In this document: positions 37,831 through 49,152 of the stretch, piece by piece
Position numbering within the stretch: the first letter of the stretch is position 1
How the letters are laid out: every line of letters begins with the position of its first letter
Assembly: GCF_040954645.1 (NCBI RefSeq)
Contig: NC_092807.1
Coordinates: 77,578,021-77,642,020 of the forward strand
Reading direction: 5' to 3'
From: Diabrotica undecimpunctata
Lineage: Eukaryota > Arthropoda > Insecta > Coleoptera > Chrysomelidae
DNA length: 64,000 bases
Notes under the pieces: generated by a model
What the model was told of the DNA's origin: nothing
Seen by the model: the letters and a program-made list of their open reading frames with translations, nothing else
Database searches by the model: none
Program-made: the position numbers and the translations under genes

Positions 37831-38840
37831 TGGGAACTTCCAGTATTTTGAGTGGATGTCCTAGGGATAGGGTTATCCTGAAAAGAGATTTCGTTTGAAA
37901 TATTTTTGTCTACATGTTTCCTAGTTCTTTTTACAAATTTAAGGTGAGCACTAGTTTTATTTTGTTTATCTGTTTTTCCTATTATTTTTGTATTTTCTTG
38001 TTTGTCGGGATGCATTGTGGGGTAAGGGGCTTGTAATTTAGGCTTGTGTTTTTTCTTAGATACATACAGAGGTTGTGAAAGATCGACTTCAGGTATCTTT
38101 TCGGTATTTTTGTTATGTTTGTCTAAAGCTTGTTGTTTTTTTTCTTTTTGTTTGTTGTAAAGTTCTTGGATGAATGGTTGTAATTCGTCTTTGTGGTTTT
38201 GGTTGTATGTTTTATACACTGGAAGGTCAAAATCGAAATGTATTTCTTCAGCGTATGGACCGTAATGAATTGAAAAAGGTGAGTAATTGGTAGCACTGTG
38301 AATAGATTGGTTGTAGATGAAAACGGAATGTGTGAATACGTCATCTAGTGAATCTTTAGGGTTTTGGGCACGTAAGGTGCGAAGTTTTTCTATAAGTGTA
38401 GAGTGAAAGCGTTCTACGGGTGAATTATAAGATGAGTTGTGGCAGTAGTGAAATGTATTTCTATGTTATGAAGGTTTAAAAATTCTTTAATGAATGCAGA
38501 GTTGAATTCTGTGCCTGGGTCGCAAACAATATTTTGGGGATAGTTATGATGTGAGAATTAGTTTGCTCAGAATGGAGATCGACGTTTTGTCAGGTAATTT
38601 ATAACATTGGGCGTACTTAGAGAATGAATCTACAATTGTCAGATAAAGATTTTTGTTACAATGAAAGACGTCTATGTGTAGTATGTTAAACGGTTTTTGT
38701 CCTAAGAGTGGTCCTAATTGTGGCGGTTTGTAAGGGTGTCTTTCATACTTGTTTTTTAAGCATATTTCGCAAGACTCGGCATTTTTACAAAACATCATCG
38801 TTGTCCTAATAACCGATATTGTTATAAATATAGTAAACAC
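37827..38840 (-). pseudogene. Gypsy-type integrase fragment
   Basis: Minus strand. A Cys pair of the zinc-binding domain (CEICLKNKY) comes first. The core follows with a first Asp in HIDVFH, a second Asp in a DPGTEFNSAF block near 38500, and the Glu in SPVERFHST near 38410. A basic C-terminal region ends near 37827. One frameshift lies near 38545. The N-terminal His residues and all RT are absent; the fragment starts at an LTR-like block at 38820. Confidence 0.75.
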
Positions 38841-39118
38841 ACAGGCAATTTAGTTCAGCATAATATTAGTTCGTTAGTAAATCATAATAGTCCATTTATT
38901 TGAGATGTAATTATAGTTACTCGTAAGCTGTAACGTAATCATATAAATAAGTAATGTCATCGATAGGTTATTCCGTGTATATATAAGTAACCAATGAACG
39001 AGATACATCACAGTTTAATACATTATTTAACCTCTGCGATAAATAAAATGTAGTTCCATAATATACCATAAGATTTGGATATGTATCCAAAAGAATATAT
39101 TCATCCATTATACATTAT
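38820..39118 (+). repeat. Possible short solo LTR
   Basis: Starts TGTTATAAATATAG and ends CATTATACA. It has a TATATAAG box near 38978 with a CACAGTTT start-like site about 30 bp later, and AATAAA near 39042. This layout fits a 0.3 kb LTR that cut the integrase sequence. No clear target duplication, so the call is tentative. Confidence 0.35.
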
Positions 39119-39120
39119 AG

Positions 39121-39345
39121 CCACCACGTAGCCCAGAATTGAATCCGCTTGATTTTGGTGTATGGGGCGCATTAAAACAACGTGTCAGAATCACATAAAA
39201 ATTAGCAACCAACTATGGGAAGAAATAAATACTGCAGCAGTTTCTTTAGAACCAATGATGGCTATTTAATATGAGACGATCTTTTATGGAATATATTGAC
39301 AAATGAATTAAAGAAAGTGGTCTACATATCGAACACTTACTTTGA
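39121..39345 (+). pseudogene. Mariner-type transposase 3' fragment
   Basis: The plus-strand reading encodes PPRSPELNPLDFGVWGALKQ, the block carrying the third catalytic Asp of mariner-type transposases, followed by about 50 degraded codons. Confidence 0.65.
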
Positions 39346-41084
39346 CAAAAAGTTATGTTATTTAGTTTAACTATTTCTTAATTTGGTTTGTAAATAAAAA
39401 TGTTTTGATTATGACTTTAATTTAACATAAAACGTGAAATGTTTGATGTAAAATCCTATTATTCTATTATTTTGTCAAATCCTATTATTAATTATCCTGG
39501 TGATATATTTATTTTATTTAATATTTCGTTAACTATTAACTTTAGTTAAAGGTATTTTATACCAAAATTCAGAAGTATTAATGTTTTTGTCTATTTTTTC
39601 TTCGTTGCGTGGAGTAATTGCCTTAAATCAGAATTATGCAGCTGATTTGTAAAATGTGATTATCTCGAAAACTGTTCAGTTTTGAAGTTATTAACAGGTA
39701 CACCTTTTTTTGTTAAAATAATTAGGAGTCAAGAAATAAAATTCGTTGATGAAACAAAACAATATATTTAACACCACTATGATATAGGCAGCTGAATGTA
39801 CACACATGTAAAAAAATGCACCATCAATTATAAAGTCGTGTTATAAATATAACAATAAACAGTATTATAATTAGGAAATACCTTTACAAATACAATAATA
39901 TAATAAAATCATGCACAGTTTAAATTATCAGCGAAGAGAGCCTGATAGTATTTAAAAAAATTCAACTAATGCTGATAGAAATCTCTCTTTGCTGTTTATG
40001 GGCTTATCTCGAGATAGCAGGTTAAAAATGTATGACAATTATAGCAAATAACAAAATAATTAAATTTAAATTCTAAAGAATACAAAATGTTTTAAGAATT
40101 CTGTATTATAAAAATTAAACCAAGCCGCTCTTGGTTTCAAGATAATTATCTGTCTCGCACGGTTGTTTAATGATTAAATGAGAATTAAATGTTCGTAATT
40201 TAGAAGTTCTTAATAGCTGATTAAAAGTTCGTATGAAAATATTAAATGTTCCTTGATTGAATGCTAACTCAGTAGTTAACCTTAACTACAGGAGAATAAA
40301 TAGTCGACGGAGATTCGCCCAGACAGTTAAAGATAATATGATTATGACAACTTACGATAAACCTTGATGACTGCTGCACTCTTCACTGAAGCTAAATACT
40401 TTACTTGTATTAAACACTGAAGTTAATTAAATTAAAAGTAGTTTATACTAGTCTTTAATCTAATATGGTATTAGATTAAGAAACTGAAACTTTTAAGTGT
40501 ATACACACTTAAAGAAAAAATTCACAGAGACGGTAATATAGGCAAGCGCCTTTACTCAAAGATCGCCCTGCCAGAAGTGAAGTTCTTACTCCCAAAATGT
40601 ACAAGCTTCCCAAAAATAAGGTGTGATATCCCCCACTTAAAAATGACAGGCCAGCCTGTATGTATTTCTAGGAAGGTAAAAGGTTCTAACGACATCGAAA
40701 ATAACGGTACTCTTCTAGTTAGGACGTGATGAAAGATAAATCCTTTTGGATTAGGTTCTCTCAGAAAAATACTACAACGTGCTTTCGACGATGTTTATTA
40801 AATTTATCAAACAGAAATCGCCTGAAACCGGAAATAATAATAATGAAATTTGCTAATGGTAAACACGACCACCTATATATTATTTGCAAATACGACCATC
40901 GGCGTCTTAGCAACAGGGGTAAAAGGATTAAAAATTATTAATATTTTAATTATAAAAAAAATATTACAATATTATAAGAGAAAATAAAACAATTAAAAAA
41001 TATGATAACTAATAGGGTAGCAACGACAGATATATCACCAGCTCAGGCAAAAAAGAATTCTTTTTTTACGTTCTTTGTAACTAA
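39346..41084. other. No gene recognised
   Basis: AT-rich. The ORF at 40726-40941 has no family resemblance. 39740-40640 could be non-coding parts of an element but shows no diagnostic feature. Confidence 0.45.
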
Positions 41085-41945
41085 AAAATAAGAATGAGCG
41101 CAATTTTAACCCGCCAATTACCTCCTCCCGTCCCCTACCTCCAAAAGTGTCATTTTTTTGGTTTTATTATTATTTTTTTTTCGGTTAGTTCCAATAAATT
41201 TAAAATTTTTTAAAAATTTACACGCATAGTTGAGGCTTTTACAAAACTTGTGTAGTATTTATAGACTCATATGTTGAGTGTAAATAACCAAAAAAATGGT
41301 TTCAAAATGGCTGCATGTGTAGTTTTTTTTTCATTTTGTGTATTTAATCAAAAACTATGTTGCTGATTTTTTTTCAGATTTTTCCGTCAGGTGCGTAACA
41401 TTCAAAAATAAAAAAAAATGATTTTTATGGGTTTTTTGGGGATTTTCTATAGTTTCTAGGCTTCAAAATAGATCAAATTGAGTTTTTAAAGGTTATATAT
41501 AATTTGATGTAACTGGGTCCTTTAGAACATTTAAAAATTAGCGAACCACCTTTAAACCCCAAAAAACATGTTTTTCGGGGTTTTAAAGGATTTTGCGGAG
41601 TCCATAATTTTTTCTGAAATCGATAAAACCTATATCAATAATTTCTTTTACATTTTTTGTGATTATGCCCGCCACCCCCTTCCTCGATCTCATAAAAATT
41701 CATTTTTTCGTTTTTATTTATTTTTTCACAATTCACAAGCATAGTTGAGGGTTTTACAAAAACTTGTATATTTTTTATAGACCCGTCTGTTGAGTGTACA
41801 TAACCTAAAAATATATTTCTTTTTTTTTTCGAAAAAAGTGTAAGTATACCTCTTTTTTGAAAATGGATGCAGGTGTATTTTTTTTTATTTTGTTTATTTG
41901 ATCAAAAAATATATTTCTGATTTTTTCCAAATTTCTCCGTAACGT
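41085..41945 (+). repeat. Diverged direct repeat, period about 515 bp
   Basis: Units at about 41100-41400 and 41660-41945 share 'gcatagttgagg' followed by 'ttttacaaaa', 'gttgagtgta', and a T-rich run. Divergence is high. Non-coding. Confidence 0.65.
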
Positions 41946-42410
41946 ATGCACAAACATGGAACAAGAATAGAAGGAAGTGTAACAAGTAGGAGTGTGCTCA
42001 CAACACAAAATGTGTGAGACTTAATGCAATTTTACTAGCAGGCTATGCCGGAGAATGACCAATTACACTCAAAGAAGGATTCGGCCAATTTACATGCCCT
42101 TCAAAGGCAGTAAAAAGAAAATAAATGTGGAAAGCAGATATAAAACAAATAAATTAATGTAAATGAGCGTAATAAAATAAGGAAATTGCTCTAAAGAATG
42201 CTGTCAAAGTTATCTTAAGTACTTTCTGAAAATGATAATTCTAACAATTTGATATCCCTATTTCCAACGTTCCCAACGTATCCAGCATAAAAAAGTTATA
42301 GTAAAAAATTCTTTTAAAAATTTAAACTTTTAGATTTTTTTCAACAGTGCTTTTTGGATCTATTTTGTTAAAGAAAAAATAATTGGGACTCTAAAAGGTG
42401 TGATTTTTCC
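41946..42410. other. No gene recognised
   Basis: Ordinary AT-rich sequence without coding signal. Confidence 0.45.
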
Positions 42411-42509
42411 TAAAAGTCCTAAAAGTTTTGACACAAAGTATCTATAGGATTTTTTTAATGAAGTTTATTTAAACACTAACTAGTTATCATAAATTACAAC
42501 TTAATAGTT

Positions 42510-43229
42510 AACTAATCTATACTGTCGAATAATGTGCAGTGACCCATTCTGCTCTACCAGATGCAAATGTCTTTGAATGTCTCTCATGGGATCCTGGACG
42601 GAATTCAGATCAAATTCTCTCAGTTTTTTGTAAATTCGCCGTCTTAATTGTTCTTCATCTTGGGCTTCTTAGCTTCTGCCTATTGTCAAAATTTGTCAAA
42701 AATTGTCTATTCTGCTAGCCAAAAGGTATGTAGTGTCGCCGAAACCAATTTTGAGTATATCTTGAATAATGACATGTGCTTGGTCTGGCCAAACCATGAT
42801 ATCGTCATAATCATGATGGTCGTGGACATCCTGAAGCAATTTGAAAGGGCAGTTATCAATATAGTTCTGACAATTCAAAGTTTCAGTCACTCTTCCACAA
42901 AAGGTCGGGATACACCCGTTAGATATTGCGCACCAGACAAGGATTTTATCTGCAAATTTAGCTTGTTTGTATCCAACATTTTTAGGGCGTTCCTCTAAAT
43001 TGTCCTTACAAAATTCATCGTTTCTCTTCATTTCAGAATTACTCAAAGTGAAATTGTTCTCGTCATCTACAATAATAATGATTCTTTCATTGACAAAGGG
43101 TACTCGTCTCAGTTATCAACATCATCTTGGTATACGAAAGGAGTTGCGCTTGAGAGTATTTGGGACACTTACGTCTCTTTCGATATTTAAGACCCTTCCT
43201 CTTTAATTCTAACGATATCTTACTCTTAG
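42510..43229 (-). pseudogene. Mariner-like transposase, C-terminal part
   Basis: Minus strand: a catalytic Asp block (IIVDDENNF) near 43060, then KFADKILVWCAIS, GRVTETLNCQNYID and an HH..DDIMVWPD block (42696-43046), and a C-terminal helical tail to about 42510. At least one frameshift separates the tail. It continues from 48479-48780 across the LINE. Confidence 0.75.
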
Positions 43230-43241
43230 AAAATCTGTATT
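43230..43241. repeat. 12-bp target site duplication, left
   Basis: aaaatctgtatt, repeated at 48467-48478. Confidence 0.9.
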
Positions 43242-43376
43242 CAGTTGTGTGCTGGCATCGATAGTGTCCACATCAATTAAGTGCTAATTAGTTTTCAATT
43301 TCTAAGCAGTTAAAGTTTAGTTTTTTAAATAGTAAGGAATAATAAAACAAGGTAGGATTGTTCTTTATATTTAAAA

Positions 43377-44666
43377 ATGGATGATTCTTCGGGTGGCGAA
43401 AAGCCACCCCCTGATAAAGGTGAAAATATGGAGGCAGTAAGTGCCCGTTTTGATTTAAATAATAGGTATAAATCCTCTGATAAAGGCCCGTTTTTTGTTT
43501 TTGTCGAGTCCATCGACCCAAATATTAAACGTTTATCACCAGTCCGAGTAGGTCATTATTTATTCATTAATAACTTTTTTAAGAAAGATGTTGTCGATAT
43601 TAAACTCATCGGTAGAAATAAAGTGAAAGTAATTTTTAATTCTTACACTTGTGCAAATAGTTTAGTCAATCACGACATAATTATTTCTAACAAATTTATT
43701 GCTTACATTCCGAATTTTTTTAATCACAAAAAAGGAATAATTAGACAAGTTGATACTTTTTTGGACGAAAATTATATGATGAATAATATTATTTCCGACC
43801 AAAAAATAACCGAGGTAAGACGTATGAAAAGAAAACTTATTGATTCAGATAATGAAACTATTTTTGTTCCTAGGCAAATGGTAATTTTAACATTTGAAGG
43901 AAATATTATTCCTCAATATATTACGTTAGATTTGGTAAGGTTTCAAGTTGAACAATACATATACCCTGTGGTACAGTGTTTAAATTGTTTTAAATTTGGT
44001 CATACTCTCAGACAGTGTAAGTCCACTTTCAGCTTATGCAAAAATTGTGGCAAAGAACACGAAGACAACTCCCGTTGTAGTAACTCACAATATTGTCTTC
44101 ACTGTAAAACAAACGATCATACGACTCTAACGAAACAATGCCCAGCTTATCAACATCAATATAATATTAAAAAAATAATGGCGATTGAGAATACTACATT
44201 TAAAGAAGCTGAGTTTTTAGCAAAAAATCCATCCTATGCCAAAATCACGACACATAATAAATTTGAATTGCTTAGTAACCTAAATAACTTTCCCCAACTC
44301 CCGACTGCGGCAAATGACCGTACAGTAAACAATTCATTCGTTCCTAAACCTAAACAAACTTCTAATCCTCTTAAACGAAAAGCCATATCCCCGACTCAAT
44401 GTAAAACTGCCTTACAATTTCCTTCAACTTCTAAAACAAAATCAGTGTCACATCCTATAATTCCTAACCCATATCGTAATGAGTTTATAGCATATAAAGA
44501 AAAAATACAATTACAAATTCTACAAGAAATTCCATTTGCTTTAGAAAGAATAATTAAACAAATTGACCCCAAACTAGTCTCAGTTGAATTCCAAAAAGTC
44601 ACTCAAAATGAAATCAGAAATATACTTTCTTGTTTATCAGACAACGATAGTGATGGGGAATCATAG
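43377..44666 (+). CDS. ORF1 (Gag-like RNA-binding protein) of I-like LINE
   Basis: 429 residues, binding the element RNA to form the retrotransposition particle. Residues about 30-195 form a domain typical of jockey/I ORF1p (with LSPVRVGHYLF). Three zinc knuckles follow at 201-214 (CLNCFKFGHTLRQC), 221-234 and 240-255 (CLHCKTNDHTTLTKQC). The C-terminus is Pro/Lys-rich with a final helical segment. The stop codon overlaps the ORF2 start by 14 nt, so ORF2 may be translated by reinitiation. Confidence 0.9.
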   Translation: MDDSSGGEKPPPDKGENMEAVSARFDLNNRYKSSDKGPFFVFVESIDPNIKRLSPVRVGHYLFINNFFKKDVVDIKLIGRNKVKVIFNSYTCANSLVNHDIIISNKFIAYIPNFFNHKKGIIRQVDTFLDENYMMNNIISDQKITEVRRMKRKLIDSDNETIFVPRQMVILTFEGNIIPQYITLDLVRFQVEQYIYPVVQCLNCFKFGHTLRQCKSTFSLCKNCGKEHEDNSRCSNSQYCLHCKTNDHTTLTKQCPAYQHQYNIKKIMAIENTTFKEAEFLAKNPSYAKITTHNKFELLSNLNNFPQLPTAANDRTVNNSFVPKPKQTSNPLKRKAISPTQCKTALQFPSTSKTKSVSHPIIPNPYRNEFIAYKEKIQLQILQEIPFALERIIKQIDPKLVSVEFQKVTQNEIRNILSCLSDNDSDGES

Positions 44667-47600
44667 AACACTTAATATTCTTCAGTGGAACTGCCAATCT
44701 ATTATAAAACAAAAGACTAATTTGCTTAATTTTCTAGAAAGTCATACAATTGATGTCATTCTTCTGAACGAAACTTGGTTGTCACAAAATAAAAATTTAT
44801 ATATTAAAGGTTTTAATAATGTTAGAGTTGATCGACGTGATGGCTATGGAGGCGTTGCTGTTTTAGTTGCAAACAACATTTCCTTTTCAGATATAAAATT
44901 CAAAACAAATTATAATCCAAATATAGAGGTTTGCGGTGTTTTTCTAGAACAAGTTAAATTATCAATAGTATGTGTTTACAAACCTCCTAAAATATATGTC
45001 TCATCCAAAGATTGGGAAAATTTATTTGGACAAATTAAAGGCAGAGTTTTAATTGGAGGCGACTTTAATAGTCATCACTGTAGGTGGGGTTCCATACAGG
45101 ATAGTGCACAAGGTAATATTTTAGCTGACGCTTTAGACAATACTAATCTAATTTTACTCAATGACGGAAGACCAACCAAAATATCCAGACCAAACGAACG
45201 TCCTTCAATGATAGACTTGACATTAGTATCTCCTCATTTAACAGGCTTTACTACCTGGAATCCTCTAAATGACTCACTAGGTACAATCCACATCCCTATC
45301 CAAATCACCCTAGATTTGAAATATTCCCCAAGAACAATCCATACCTCCACAAAATGGAAAGAGTCTTCAGCGAACTGGTCTATATTTGAAAATTACTTAG
45401 AAAAATGCCTTCTAGATACTCATTCTATAGATGTTACATCTTTGGAAATGTTTAATAACTTAATAAAAACAATTAGCGAAGCTGCAGACTCTGCTATGAT
45501 TACTCAAAAATCATTTCAACCAAAATCCGGTCTTCCCGTATGGTGGGACGACGAATGTAAAAATTTAATATCGTGTCGAAAAAAAGCTTTTCGAGAGTAT
45601 AATATTGTCTCAAATCTTGAAAATTATCTAAAATTTAAACACATCCAAGCCAAATGCAAAGTTGTTTTTATGAAAAAACAAAAAACATCTTGGATCAACT
45701 TTGTAAATACTATCAATAAAAATACACCGCTCAACAAAATATGGAAATTTGTTAATAAAATGGCTAACAAAAATTATCATTCAAAGACACAACCAATTTC
45801 AACAGAGCTAATAGAAGAGTTACTTGACAAGTTCGCTCCACCATACGTTCAAGACCAATTAAAACACGTATCAATATGCAATTCCAGTAAATTTAAATTA
45901 CTAGAAAATCCAATAAACATCCAAGAACTGGATGCAGCTATTAAAATATTAAAATCTACTGCGCCCGGGAAAGATTATATTACTTATTCCATAATTAACC
46001 ACCTTCCCGATAAGGCAAAAAATCATTTATTAAAAATATTTAATGATTGGCTTTTGAAAGGAAATTACATTGACAAAATGAAAGAAACAATTATATGTCT
46101 TTTTATCAAACCCAACAAAGACAAAACTCTCTCATCGTCTTATCGACCCATTTCTCTATTGTCTTGTATAACAAAAACTTTCGAAAGAATTATTAAAAAT
46201 CGTCTTAACTGGACAGTCGAACACTATAATCTTTTGCCAAGCACTCAATACGGATTTCGATCTGGTCTGGGAACACTAGATGCAATAAGTCACTTAACAA
46301 CAGATATCCAACTAAATTTTTCAAAAAATAAATATTTAGCATGTTTCTTTCTAGACCTTAAAGGCGCTTACGACTGTGTTAATTTAACAGTAATGCATTC
46401 AAAGTTATGCAAACTGGGGTTTTCCACAAATTTATCCGCTAATATAGTTAATCTTTTTAGCAACCGAACTTTATATATCAGAGACCATAGTAATCAGTTA
46501 TATGGTCCACGAATAACTCATACAGGATTACCACAGGGGTCTGTATTAAGCCCAATTCTCTTCAACATATTTTCGGCAAGTATACACGACATTTTTGTTG
46601 ATTCCATAAAATGTATACAGTACGCCGATGATATATGTATTTACTCCGTCCGTGATTCATATGACGATTGTGTGGAGGTCCTGGAACACATCATGAAACT
46701 AGTAGATAATTGGACTAAAGACCACGAACTTACTATATCCCCAGAAAAATCTGCCATTATGATATTTACAAGACATAGGTTACGTACGCCTGATAGTCTA
46801 CACCTGTCAGGATATGATATACCCGTTGTCACTGAATATAAATATCTTGGTATAATCCTAGACCCCAAATTACTATGGTCTAAACATGTCCAATATGTAA
46901 AAAAAAGATGTGAGAAAGGCATTAATCTTCTTAAATGTGTCACTTGCAGAAAATGGGGTGCTGATCCCAAAGTTGCATTGATGTTTTACAGGACCTACGT
47001 GCGATCAATTTTGGATTACGGATGTGTGTTATACGGATCAGCAAGCAAAACACATTTACTAAAAATAGATCGTATTCAGTTTAAAAGTTTGAGATTAACT
47101 TTGGGTGCTATGAAATCAACACCATGCCCCCTGTTACTTGCTGAAAGTAATGAAATGCCATTAGAATATCGTAGAAATTTATTAGCAACAAAATATGTAT
47201 TAAAATTAAGGGCTAGAACAAGTGGCCTACTAAGTATGCTGTATGAGTTATCCATTCAAAATCTAGTAAACAATTATTGGAGAATAAAAAATTCACCACC
47301 ATTAGCAGATGCCTTTCTGGAAACCAATGATTTACCGGTTACACTTTCAACAAATTATATTAAACCATCTTATAAATTAGAATTTAATACAATCTTAAAA
47401 AAATTAAATATTATATTTCCGAAATATTCAGATTCACATCAAATAAATAACAAGCTGTTGAACTCCATATTGAGTGAATATACTAATGAAACTATAATTT
47501 ACACAGATGGTTCTAAACTGAACGATGGGAAAGTAGGGTCTGCAGTGTATATTCCTTCCAAAAACAAATCACTTAAAATAAAGCTTCCTCCACATTGCTC

Positions 47601-48354
47601 TATTTACACTGCAGAAGCGGTAGCTATTAGGAAAGCTCTGGATTGGCTAGAGCACGCAAATTTGCAAGATGCTGTGATCATCTCAGACTCTAAGTCAATT
47701 CTTAGTGGACTTAATAATACTGAGTTAAACCATAAAACATGTGAGCTGATATGTGACATTAAACAAAAAATGAGAAACAAAGATATAACATTTATTTGGG
47801 CAAAAAGTCACTCCGGGATAAAAGGTAATGAAATAGTAGACGAGCTCGCTAAGGATTCTACTCATTCAGGTATACAAGAACATATTTACACAGTATCAGA
47901 CCTAATCAATTTTTATACTAAAAAAATAAATTTTAACTGGCAAGACAGATGGAAAATATTGGCGAATACTTCAAATAATCATTATTACAAGATCCATCCT
48001 ACGTTACCATCCCTAACAGAATTACCACACATATTCCATTATAATATATCTAAACGATCAGCAGCAACTATCACAAGATTAAAAACTGGTCACGGTGCTG
48101 TTCCTGCTCACCTGGCTAGATTAAACATTATAGAATCAGGAAAGTGTTTATGCGATAATATTTCCCAGTGTGATGTTAATCACATCCTGTTTGGATGTAT
48201 TAAAAATAAAGCACTCTCATCTACGTTTTATGAAAACCTAGTTAAAAGTAATGTGCAACTTCCAGTAAACATAACCCACCTACTGTCATTGAATCAAAAA
48301 TGTATATACGAACTCATATGTAATCACTTATATGCATCCGGATATATAATATAA
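44653..48354 (+). CDS. ORF2 (endonuclease, reverse transcriptase, RNase H) of I-like LINE
   Basis: About 1233 residues from the ATG at 44653, chosen because the same MGN start and overlap occur in copy 2. An in-frame ATG at 44584 exists but lies deep in ORF1. The APE-type endonuclease spans about 1-220, with WNCQS, LNETWL and GGDFNSHH. Reverse transcriptase spans about 440-720, with FFLDLKGAYD, GLPQGSVLSPILFN and the catalytic YADD near residue 655. RNase H spans about 940-1070, with YTDGSK, YTAEAVA, ISDSKS and KSHSGIKGNE. A C-terminal zinc-like CxC..C..H..C motif follows near 1165-1185. No lesion seen. The enzyme would nick the target and copy its own RNA there. Confidence 0.93.
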   Translation: MGNHRTLNILQWNCQSIIKQKTNLLNFLESHTIDVILLNETWLSQNKNLYIKGFNNVRVDRRDGYGGVAVLVANNISFSDIKFKTNYNPNIEVCGVFLEQVKLSIVCVYKPPKIYVSSKDWENLFGQIKGRVLIGGDFNSHHCRWGSIQDSAQGNILADALDNTNLILLNDGRPTKISRPNERPSMIDLTLVSPHLTGFTTWNPLNDSLGTIHIPIQITLDLKYSPRTIHTSTKWKESSANWSIFENYLEKCLLDTHSIDVTSLEMFNNLIKTISEAADSAMITQKSFQPKSGLPVWWDDECKNLISCRKKAFREYNIVSNLENYLKFKHIQAKCKVVFMKKQKTSWINFVNTINKNTPLNKIWKFVNKMANKNYHSKTQPISTELIEELLDKFAPPYVQDQLKHVSICNSSKFKLLENPINIQELDAAIKILKSTAPGKDYITYSIINHLPDKAKNHLLKIFNDWLLKGNYIDKMKETIICLFIKPNKDKTLSSSYRPISLLSCITKTFERIIKNRLNWTVEHYNLLPSTQYGFRSGLGTLDAISHLTTDIQLNFSKNKYLACFFLDLKGAYDCVNLTVMHSKLCKLGFSTNLSANIVNLFSNRTLYIRDHSNQLYGPRITHTGLPQGSVLSPILFNIFSASIHDIFVDSIKCIQYADDICIYSVRDSYDDCVEVLEHIMKLVDNWTKDHELTISPEKSAIMIFTRHRLRTPDSLHLSGYDIPVVTEYKYLGIILDPKLLWSKHVQYVKKRCEKGINLLKCVTCRKWGADPKVALMFYRTYVRSILDYGCVLYGSASKTHLLKIDRIQFKSLRLTLGAMKSTPCPLLLAESNEMPLEYRRNLLATKYVLKLRARTSGLLSMLYELSIQNLVNNYWRIKNSPPLADAFLETNDLPVTLSTNYIKPSYKLEFNTILKKLNIIFPKYSDSHQINNKLLNSILSEYTNETIIYTDGSKLNDGKVGSAVYIPSKNKSLKIKLPPHCSIYTAEAVAIRKALDWLEHANLQDAVIISDSKSILSGLNNTELNHKTCELICDIKQKMRNKDITFIWAKSHSGIKGNEIVDELAKDSTHSGIQEHIYTVSDLINFYTKKINFNWQDRWKILANTSNNHYYKIHPTLPSLTELPHIFHYNISKRSAATITRLKTGHGAVPAHLARLNIIESGKCLCDNISQCDVNHILFGCIKNKALSSTFYENLVKSNVQLPVNITHLLSLNQKCIYELICNHLYASGYII

Positions 48355-48466
48355 ATTTAGTACAATCAAGTTTTTAATTGATAAACATAACATAAATCAT
48401 TTAAAAATCTGTGGCAAAAGGACTGGTTTCCATGCCAAACACACTATCATCATCATCATCATCATC

Positions 48467-48478
48467 AAAATCTGTATT
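48467..48478. repeat. 12-bp target site duplication, right
   Basis: aaaatctgtatt, matching 43230-43241. Confidence 0.9.
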
Positions 48479-48780
48479 GACGAGCCAGTTTCAATCGCCT
48501 CGTTAACATTTTAACCTGGTTTTTTGCTCTACTTACCAATCTCTCTGACGTGCAGTAAATGTACTTTCAGAATATTTTCAGAATATTCTTTTCACTTTAT
48601 CAGATGTACAGATTCGGACATGGTATTCCCTGCTCGCACTTTGCTATTCTTCTATAAATGGTTCTACGTGAAATGTTTTTATTCTGGAATATTCGAAAGA
48701 TTTCAGCTTTGTAAGCAAACTTTTGTTTCCAAAGACAACTTGATATTATTTTGTTTTTGTTAAAATTAAAGACAATCATT
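48479..48780 (-). pseudogene. Mariner-like transposase, N-terminal part
   Basis: The minus-strand frame includes helix-turn-helix sequence (ISRRTIYRRIAKCEQGIPCP) as in mariner-like transposases. It joins 42510-43229 once the LINE is set aside. The open frame runs into the TIR at its 5' end. Confidence 0.7.
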
Positions 48781-48990
48781 TTTGTACCAAAACTTTTAGG
48801 ACGTACGTTAAAAGCCAAATGTTCGAGTTTTAGTCAAAAATCCAAAACGTGGACAAATTTACCCCGATATCAAAAACTCAAAGCTCTATTTGGTAGTGCT
48901 CTTCGATTTTGTTATTTTTATAGGTCATTTGACTATATGAAACAATAAAATTTCATTAACTCCTTTGTTCCTTATTAAATGATAGTCAAT

Positions 48991-49001
48991 AGCCTAATTA
49001 C
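48991..49001. repeat. 11-bp target site duplication, left
   Basis: agcctaattac, repeated at 54539-54549. Confidence 0.85.
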
Positions 49002-49152
49002 CCACAGTATTCGTTGGACAGTTAACAGGTGAACATCGTTCGATAAATCTGTGCCGGGTCCTTAACTAGTGCTATTATCAAATTAATAGGTATTTAATTT
49101 GAAAATAAACCAACCGATCTTCAAAAAAGGTAGGATCTAATTATTTATTATT

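Larger units (their letters stand above)
43242..48466 (+). mobile_element. Full-length I-like non-LTR retrotransposon, copy 1
   Basis: 5225 bp between perfect 12-bp target duplications. 5' UTR 43242-43376, ORF1 43377-44666, ORF2 44653-48354, then a short 3' UTR ending in a (TCA)n tail at about 48444-48466. The tail and the RNase H domain fit the I-type group. Both ORFs are open end to end and the target copies are identical, so this copy could be capable of transposition. Confidence 0.93.
42415..48802 (-). mobile_element. Mariner-like transposon split by an I-like LINE
   Basis: Inverted repeats GTCCTAAAAGTTTTG..CACAAA (left, 42416 on) and its near complement at 48781-48802. Without the LINE (43242-48466 plus one target copy) the element is about 1.15 kb, the usual mariner size. 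The transposase N-terminus lies right of the LINE and the C-terminus left of it, both on the minus strand. Confidence 0.75.

Noticed and set aside
46641..46970. Antisense ORF within the RT of the I-like LINE
   Set aside because: Shadow of ORF2, no independent support.
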